Source: Bacillota bacterium (GTDB lineage: Bacteria; Bacillota; Clostridia; Oscillospirales; Oscillospiraceae). From it: DNA of 64,000 nucleotides. The notes below the pieces were generated by a model. It had not been told where the DNA came from and did not search any database. It saw only the letters and a list, made by a program, of their open reading frames with translations. The DNA is taken from assembly GCA_021770445.1 (NCBI GenBank), contig JAETQY010000010.1, positions 1-64,000 on the forward strand. Reading direction: 5' to 3'. Every line of letters starts with the position of its first letter. The first letter of the stretch is position 1. Position numbers and translations under genes: made by a program. This document shows, in pieces, positions 59,502 to 64,000 of the stretch.

Positions 59502-59531
59502 TTGACTTTTCCCCCACCCTTCTGGTAATAT
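59502..59531 (+). promoter_or_regulatory. Promoter of the parE-like gene
   Basis: TTGACT (59502-59507), 18 bases, TAATAT (59526-59531). The gap 59426-59582 contains no terminator of strong form after the sirtuin gene. Confidence 0.55.
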
Positions 59532-59582
59532 TAAGGTGTTAGATTGGGTTTGTATGCCCAACAGAAAATGCGAGGGATCACC

Positions 59583-61559
59583 ATGAAAAAGAATTATGGC
59601 AACGACTCCATCTCCGCCCTGAAGGGGGCCGACCGGGTACGGAAGCGTCCCGGGGTTATTTTCGGCTCCGACGGGCTGGAGGGCTGTGAGCACGCCGTTT
59701 TTGAAATCATGTCCAATGCCATCGACGAGGCCCGGGAGGGCCACGGCTCACTCATCACCGTCACCCGGTTCGAGGACGGCTCCATCCAGGTGGAGGACCA
59801 GGGCCGAGGCTGCCCCGTGGACTGGAACGAGAAGGAGCAGAAGTTCAACTGGGAACTGGTGTTCTGCGAGCTGTACGCCGGCGGCAAGTACGACAACGAG
59901 GGCGGCGACAACTACGAGTACTCCTTAGGCCTCAACGGTCTGGGCTCCTGCGCCACCCAGTACGCCAGCGAGTTTATGGACGTCACCGTGTGGCGGGAGG
60001 GGAAGAAGTACACCCTCCACTTTGAGAAGGGGGAAAACATCGGCGGTTTGCGGTCCGAGCCCACCGATCGGGGCAAAAAGACGGGCACCACCATCCGCTG
60101 GAAGCCCGACTTGCAAGTGTTCACTGACATCGCCATCCCCGTGGACTACTATCTGGACGTAATGAAGCGGCAGGCGGTGGTCAACGCCGGGGTGACCTTC
60201 CGCTTTAAAAATCAGGTGGGCGGCAAGTTCGAGACAACCGACTTTCAGTACGACAACGGCATTGTGGACTACGTGGCCGAGCTGGCCGGGGAGGACGCCC
60301 TCACCGCCCCCGTCTTCTGGCAGACCGAGCGCAAGGGCCGGGACCGGGCGGACAAGCCGGAGTACAAGGTAAAGCTGTCGGTCTCCTTCTGCTTCTCCAA
60401 CAAGGTGCAGGTGGTGGAGCACTACCACAACTCCTCCTGGCTGGAGCACGGCGGCTCCCCGGAGAAGGCCATGCGCTCCGCCTTTGTCTCCGCCATCGAC
60501 GGCTGGCTCAAGGGGCAGAACAAGTACACCAAGGGGGAGAGTAAGATCACCTTCCCCGACATTCAGGACGCCCTGGTGCTGGTGAGCAACAACTTCTCCA
60601 CCCAGACCTCCTATGAGAACCAGACCAAGAAGGCCATCAACAACAAGTTTGTCCAGGAGGCCATGACGGAGTTCCTCCGGGCTCAGATGGAGGTCTACTT
60701 CATCGAGAACCCCGCCGACGCCCAGAAGATCGCCGAGCAGGTGCTCATCAACAAGCGGGCCCGGGAGAACGCGGAAAAGACCCGCCTCAATATTAAGAAG
60801 AAGCTCACCGGGACCATGGACATCTCCAACCGGGTGGCCAAGTTTGTCCCCTGCCGCACCCGGGACGTGAACCGCAGCGAGCTGTATATCGTGGAGGGCG
60901 ACTCGGCGCTGGGCAGCGTGAAGCAGGCCCGGGACGGGGAATTCCAGGCCATCATGCCCATCCGGGGCAAGATCCTCAACTGCCTCAAGGCGGATTACGG
61001 CAAGATCTTCAAGAGCGAGATCATCACCGACCTGCTGAAGGTGCTGGGCTGCGGGGTGGAGGTCCACGACAAGCGGGCCAAGGATATGGCCGCCTTCGAC
61101 CTCAACGCCCTGCGGTGGAACAAGATTGTCATCTGCACCGACGCTGATGTGGACGGCTTCCAGATCAGGACCCTGGTGCTCACCATGCTCTACCGCCTCA
61201 CCCCCACCCTGATCCAGGAGGGGTACGTCTATATCGCCGAGTCCCCCCTGTTCGAGATCACCTGCAAGGAAAAGACCTGGTTCGCCTACTCCAACAAGGA
61301 GAAGGATGACATTGTGGCCACCCTCCAGGGGAAAAAATACGACGTCCAGCGCTCCAAGGGCCTGGGCGAGAACGAGCCGGAGATGATGTGGCTGACCACC
61401 ATGTCCCCCGATACCCGTCGGCTCATCAAGGTGATGCCCGAGGACGTGGAACGCACCGCCTACATGTTCGACCTCCTCCTGGGGGACGACCTCACCGGCC
61501 GGAAGAACCACATCGCCGACCACGGCCACGAGTTTTTGGAGCTGGCGGATATCTCTTGA
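59583..61559 (+). CDS. Divergent type II topoisomerase subunit B (GyrB/ParE-like)
   Basis: This is a 658-residue ATPase subunit with a GHKL domain: RVRKRPGVIFGSDG, NAIDEARE, and EYSLGLNGLGSCATQYAS for the ATP lid. The Toprim domain carries LYIVEGDSALGSVKQARD and the metal-binding DADVDG. It is more divergent than the housekeeping GyrB and has the form common as a second pair in Oscillospiraceae. The A subunit follows after one gene of unrelated type (61625-63466). ATG 59583 was chosen because GCGAGGGA precedes it. Confidence 0.92.
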   Translation: MKKNYGNDSISALKGADRVRKRPGVIFGSDGLEGCEHAVFEIMSNAIDEAREGHGSLITVTRFEDGSIQVEDQGRGCPVDWNEKEQKFNWELVFCELYAGGKYDNEGGDNYEYSLGLNGLGSCATQYASEFMDVTVWREGKKYTLHFEKGENIGGLRSEPTDRGKKTGTTIRWKPDLQVFTDIAIPVDYYLDVMKRQAVVNAGVTFRFKNQVGGKFETTDFQYDNGIVDYVAELAGEDALTAPVFWQTERKGRDRADKPEYKVKLSVSFCFSNKVQVVEHYHNSSWLEHGGSPEKAMRSAFVSAIDGWLKGQNKYTKGESKITFPDIQDALVLVSNNFSTQTSYENQTKKAINNKFVQEAMTEFLRAQMEVYFIENPADAQKIAEQVLINKRARENAEKTRLNIKKKLTGTMDISNRVAKFVPCRTRDVNRSELYIVEGDSALGSVKQARDGEFQAIMPIRGKILNCLKADYGKIFKSEIITDLLKVLGCGVEVHDKRAKDMAAFDLNALRWNKIVICTDADVDGFQIRTLVLTMLYRLTPTLIQEGYVYIAESPLFEITCKEKTWFAYSNKEKDDIVATLQGKKYDVQRSKGLGENEPEMMWLTTMSPDTRRLIKVMPEDVERTAYMFDLLLGDDLTGRKNHIADHGHEFLELADIS

Positions 61560-61624
61560 CCATGGGCTTTGCGCCGGAGCGTTCCGGCGGCCAAAATATC
61601 ACTTTTGAGAAAGGAGTTCTCCCC

Positions 61625-63466
61625 ATGAAAAAGCGATTATCCAAGCTGACCGCACTGGTTCTGTCTATGGTGCTAACATTGTCTGTCATCCCGGCCCAGG
61701 CCGCCCGAGCAAAGCCCACACCGCCCGACTGGTGGCCGGAGGAGGACTATCTGATCTTTGAGGGCGACTTTATTTATACCAGCGATGCCTGGGCGGATAT
61801 CCTGGCCGTCCGCCAGGAGGTCCTGGACGGGGTGAATATTTTCAGCGCCAAGGAGAGCCCCATCTATCAGAAGCTGGAAAACCTGGAGCTGCACAAGGAA
61901 TACAAAACCCCTGGGATGTACTATGAGATGGCCCTTATCAATATGGGTGTTTTCTGCACCGGAGCCAAAAGCGGGACAACGAACGCCTCTTACAACTTCT
62001 TCCACGCGGCTGATATCCTCCCGGAGGACCACCCCTACCGCCGCATTCTCACCATCTGGGATCTGCGCTGCGGCATCTTGGACCGGGAACTCCAAGACAA
62101 TTCTGAGTATGGACTGACCTACCGTGACTACCGCCTGGCCAGGATGGACGAAAAGATGACCAAATACTCCATCACCTTCGCGGAGCTTCAAGATCATCCG
62201 TTGATGGACTCGGTCTCTCAGGCCGACTGGAGCGACAACACCGCCAAGCTGGACAAATACCGGGCCGAACTGCCCGCCAAGCAGGCGGCGGAGGCGGCCA
62301 AACGAGCGGAGCGGGAAGCCCAGCTCAAGGCAGAGGCAGAGGCGGAGGCTGAAGCCGACCGTTTGCGGCTTAAGATCATCCTGGACGGGGTCCGCCTACA
62401 GTGCACAGGCGCCCAGCCCACCATCAAAAGCGGCCGTACCATGATCCCCATCCGTCCTCTGGCTGAGGCTTTGGGCGCGGTCGTCGGCTGGGACCCGGCA
62501 ACCAGACAGGTGACCCTCACCCGGGCGAACACCACGATCATCATGACCGTGGGGAGCAAGACCGCTTATGTAAACGGCCAGCCCGTGGAGATGGCCGTAG
62601 CCCCCTACATTGAGGGCGGCCGCACCATGATCCCCGCCAGATACGTGGCTGAATTTTTTGGCCAAATTGTCACCTGGGACGGGACAACCCGCCGTGTCTA
62701 TGTGACGGAGGACAAATCCATGGCGGAGGGCAGCAACCTGGAGGCCTGGGCCCTGCCCATGGGGTCCATGCTGTCAAAAATCAATATGGGTGATCCAAGC
62801 CATTTCGGCCTGTTTTCTCGCGGCGCCTCGGAAGACCTTGTCTTTACTTTTTATCATACCACACCTTACAAATTTTGCCGGGACCAGCTCAGCGAAGGGT
62901 GGAGCATTGATAATAGAGAAGATTTGATTGAAACCGTCGCCCGGATGACTTTTTACGGGCACAATACCAGCTTTCTTTATGACGCCGCTCTAGTCAACAG
63001 CTTATCCGCCTCCGAATACAAGCAGCTGCTGGCCAACGCGACGGGAATGGACGCCTATATGTGGCCCTACACCAAGCAGCTTTCGGAGAAATGGGGAGAC
63101 CGGGGCATCCTGTGCTGGGACCTGTTCCGCATGGGTACCCTGGTCCAGTGGGGCTATACTGCCGGGTATATTACCTACGCGGAGGCCCTGGCACTCCTGG
63201 AGCCCGCCGCCACCCTGCTGTGCGCCAACTTCTCCTCCTGGGAGGAGGCCTATGAGAACTATCTGGACGGCTACAACTGGTGGGCCAGGAACAACGTTCT
63301 GGGCGAGGACATCTGGCAGACGGAGCGGGGAGTTAAATACGCCCAGATCAAAGAGAGCTACGACCAGATCTTTGACGATTCCCTGTTCAAAACCGGCGTA
63401 CTCCCCCTGTCCGGCCTGTCCATCGACGATGTGATCGCAACCCTTCCCGATTCAAGCATAGACTGA
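61625..63466 (+). CDS. Secreted stalk-domain (copper amine oxidase N-like) and DUF1266 protein
   Basis: This is a 613-residue protein with a signal peptide ending SVIPAQAARA. The central part has a low-complexity Ala/Glu/Lys coiled-coil (about 215-260). A stalk domain follows (VRLQCTGAQPTIKSGRTMIPIRPLAEALGA and VNGQPVEMAVAPYIEGGRTMIPARYVAEFFG). The C-terminal 180 residues match the DUF1266 pattern (GILCWDLFRMGTLVQWGYTAGY ... SWEEAYENYLDGYNWWA). It is probably wall-associated. It lies between two topoisomerase subunit genes, an unusual setting. AAAGGAG precedes the ATG. Confidence 0.8.
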   Translation: MKKRLSKLTALVLSMVLTLSVIPAQAARAKPTPPDWWPEEDYLIFEGDFIYTSDAWADILAVRQEVLDGVNIFSAKESPIYQKLENLELHKEYKTPGMYYEMALINMGVFCTGAKSGTTNASYNFFHAADILPEDHPYRRILTIWDLRCGILDRELQDNSEYGLTYRDYRLARMDEKMTKYSITFAELQDHPLMDSVSQADWSDNTAKLDKYRAELPAKQAAEAAKRAEREAQLKAEAEAEAEADRLRLKIILDGVRLQCTGAQPTIKSGRTMIPIRPLAEALGAVVGWDPATRQVTLTRANTTIIMTVGSKTAYVNGQPVEMAVAPYIEGGRTMIPARYVAEFFGQIVTWDGTTRRVYVTEDKSMAEGSNLEAWALPMGSMLSKINMGDPSHFGLFSRGASEDLVFTFYHTTPYKFCRDQLSEGWSIDNREDLIETVARMTFYGHNTSFLYDAALVNSLSASEYKQLLANATGMDAYMWPYTKQLSEKWGDRGILCWDLFRMGTLVQWGYTAGYITYAEALALLEPAATLLCANFSSWEEAYENYLDGYNWWARNNVLGEDIWQTERGVKYAQIKESYDQIFDDSLFKTGVLPLSGLSIDDVIATLPDSSID

Positions 63467-63599
63467 CCATATTGGACCACGCCGCCGGCGGGTCCCTGTC
63501 TCCCGACCGCCCCGCGGGGGCGGTCCCATAGCGCCGCATCTGCCCGCCGGCCCTGTGGGAGCGCTCCCGCCAATCATAATGGAATGAGGATGAACCCCT

Positions 63600-64000
63600 A
63601 TGCCGAAGAAAAAAACACCAAATGAAAATAAAACCCGGAAGATGGACCCCAACGTGATGGGTCTGCGGGCGGAGGTGCTGGAGCAGCCCATCACCCAGAC
63701 CCTGGAGATCAACTACATGCCCTACGCCATGTCGGTGATTATCTCCCGGGCCATCCCGGAGATCGACGGCTTCAAGCCCTCCCACCGGAAGCTGCTGTAC
63801 ACCATGTACACCATGAAGCTGCTGGGGGGCGCCCGAACCAAGAGCGCCAACATCGTGGGCCAGACCATGAAGCTCAACCCCCACGGGGACGCCGCCATCT
63901 ACGACACCATGGTCCGCCTCTCCCGGGGCTACGGGGCACTTTTGCACCCTCTGGTAGACAGCAAGGGCAACTTCGGCAAGGTGTACTCCCGGGACATGGC
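63600..64000 (+). CDS. Type II topoisomerase subunit A (ParC/GyrA-like), 3' end outside window
   Basis: The first 133 residues are visible. After a basic N-terminal tail come VIISRAIPEIDGFKPSHRKLLYTMY and NIVGQTMKLNPHGDAAIY of the winged-helix DNA-gate domain, and GNFGKVYSRDMA just before the active-site Tyr, which lies beyond 64000. The start at 63600 follows GAGG. It is the partner of the GyrB/ParE-like protein at 59583. Confidence 0.92.
   Translation, partial: MPKKKTPNENKTRKMDPNVMGLRAEVLEQPITQTLEINYMPYAMSVIISRAIPEIDGFKPSHRKLLYTMYTMKLLGGARTKSANIVGQTMKLNPHGDAAIYDTMVRLSRGYGALLHPLVDSKGNFGKVYSRDM

Noticed and set aside
59925-61529. 534-codon minus-strand frame opposite the topoisomerase gene
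   Set aside because: It is a mirror frame caused by high GC at third codon positions; the plus-strand protein has all catalytic motifs.

Overview
The window looks like part of a chromosome from a strictly anaerobic, high-GC member of the Clostridia, most like the gut Oscillospiraceae (Flavonifractor/Lawsonibacter/Intestinimonas type). The assignment rests on gene content: a six-gene Rnf complex, a clostridial [FeFe] hydrogenase, an L27 with a cleavable N-terminal extension beside the Prp protease, a tandem glycine riboswitch in front of AGCS transporters, RsgI-like and GerMN proteins, and sigma-A, sigma-54 and sigma-D style promoters. No species can be named from the sequence alone.

Layout. 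1-3600 is an AT-richer, partly decayed stretch: the 3' part of yaaA, a low-GC nucleotidyltransferase, a tocopherol-cyclase-like gene lacking its 5' end, a tRNA 3' fragment followed by a terminator, and two gene scraps. 3484-8406 is an isoaspartyl dipeptidase/YfcC transporter operon behind a textbook sigma-54 promoter, with a sigma-54 activator downstream. 8533-18439 (minus strand) holds a DUF4353-type lipoprotein, purF with a terminator-bearing leader, a 1579-residue flagellin containing a metalloprotease and a beta-helix, its zinc-ribbon partner gene, and a LysM protein. 18612-24016 starts with a probable structured RNA and continues with rnfCDGEAB. The minus strand then has a group-B-like [FeFe] hydrogenase with a small insertion at its 3' end, an iron/cobalamin-type ABC importer and a siroheme reductase.

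30514-49954 is mostly housekeeping: a P-loop protein, glnA, rplU-prp-rpmA, two small genes, obg, two glycine-riboswitch-controlled AGCS symporters, secA, a D,D-carboxypeptidase, a ComEA-like protein, a two-component system with a GerMN lipoprotein, metY, a DUF3783 gene and tRNA-Arg. 50022-55218 has cca, an ECF sigma factor with an RsgI-like anti-sigma factor, bioY with a likely BirA operator, a papain-fold hydrolase and tRNA-Gly. 59583-64000 has a divergent ParE/GyrB, a secreted DUF1266 protein and the start of its ParC/GyrA partner.

The strongest candidates for an undescribed system are two. The first is a compact operon (55950-59425) encoding a 49-residue Cys-repeat peptide, a radical SAM/SPASM enzyme, a flavin/ferredoxin fusion, a zinc-type macrodomain and a class M-like sirtuin, with a divergent HxlR regulator. 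It joins a RiPP pathway to ADP-ribosylation enzymes. The second is the flagellinolysin-type operon (11906-17033), which carries a perfect sigma-D -10 box. Smaller items are the independent ncRNA candidate at 18641-18826 and the 197-bp insertion bounded by 19-bp repeats at 24123-24338.
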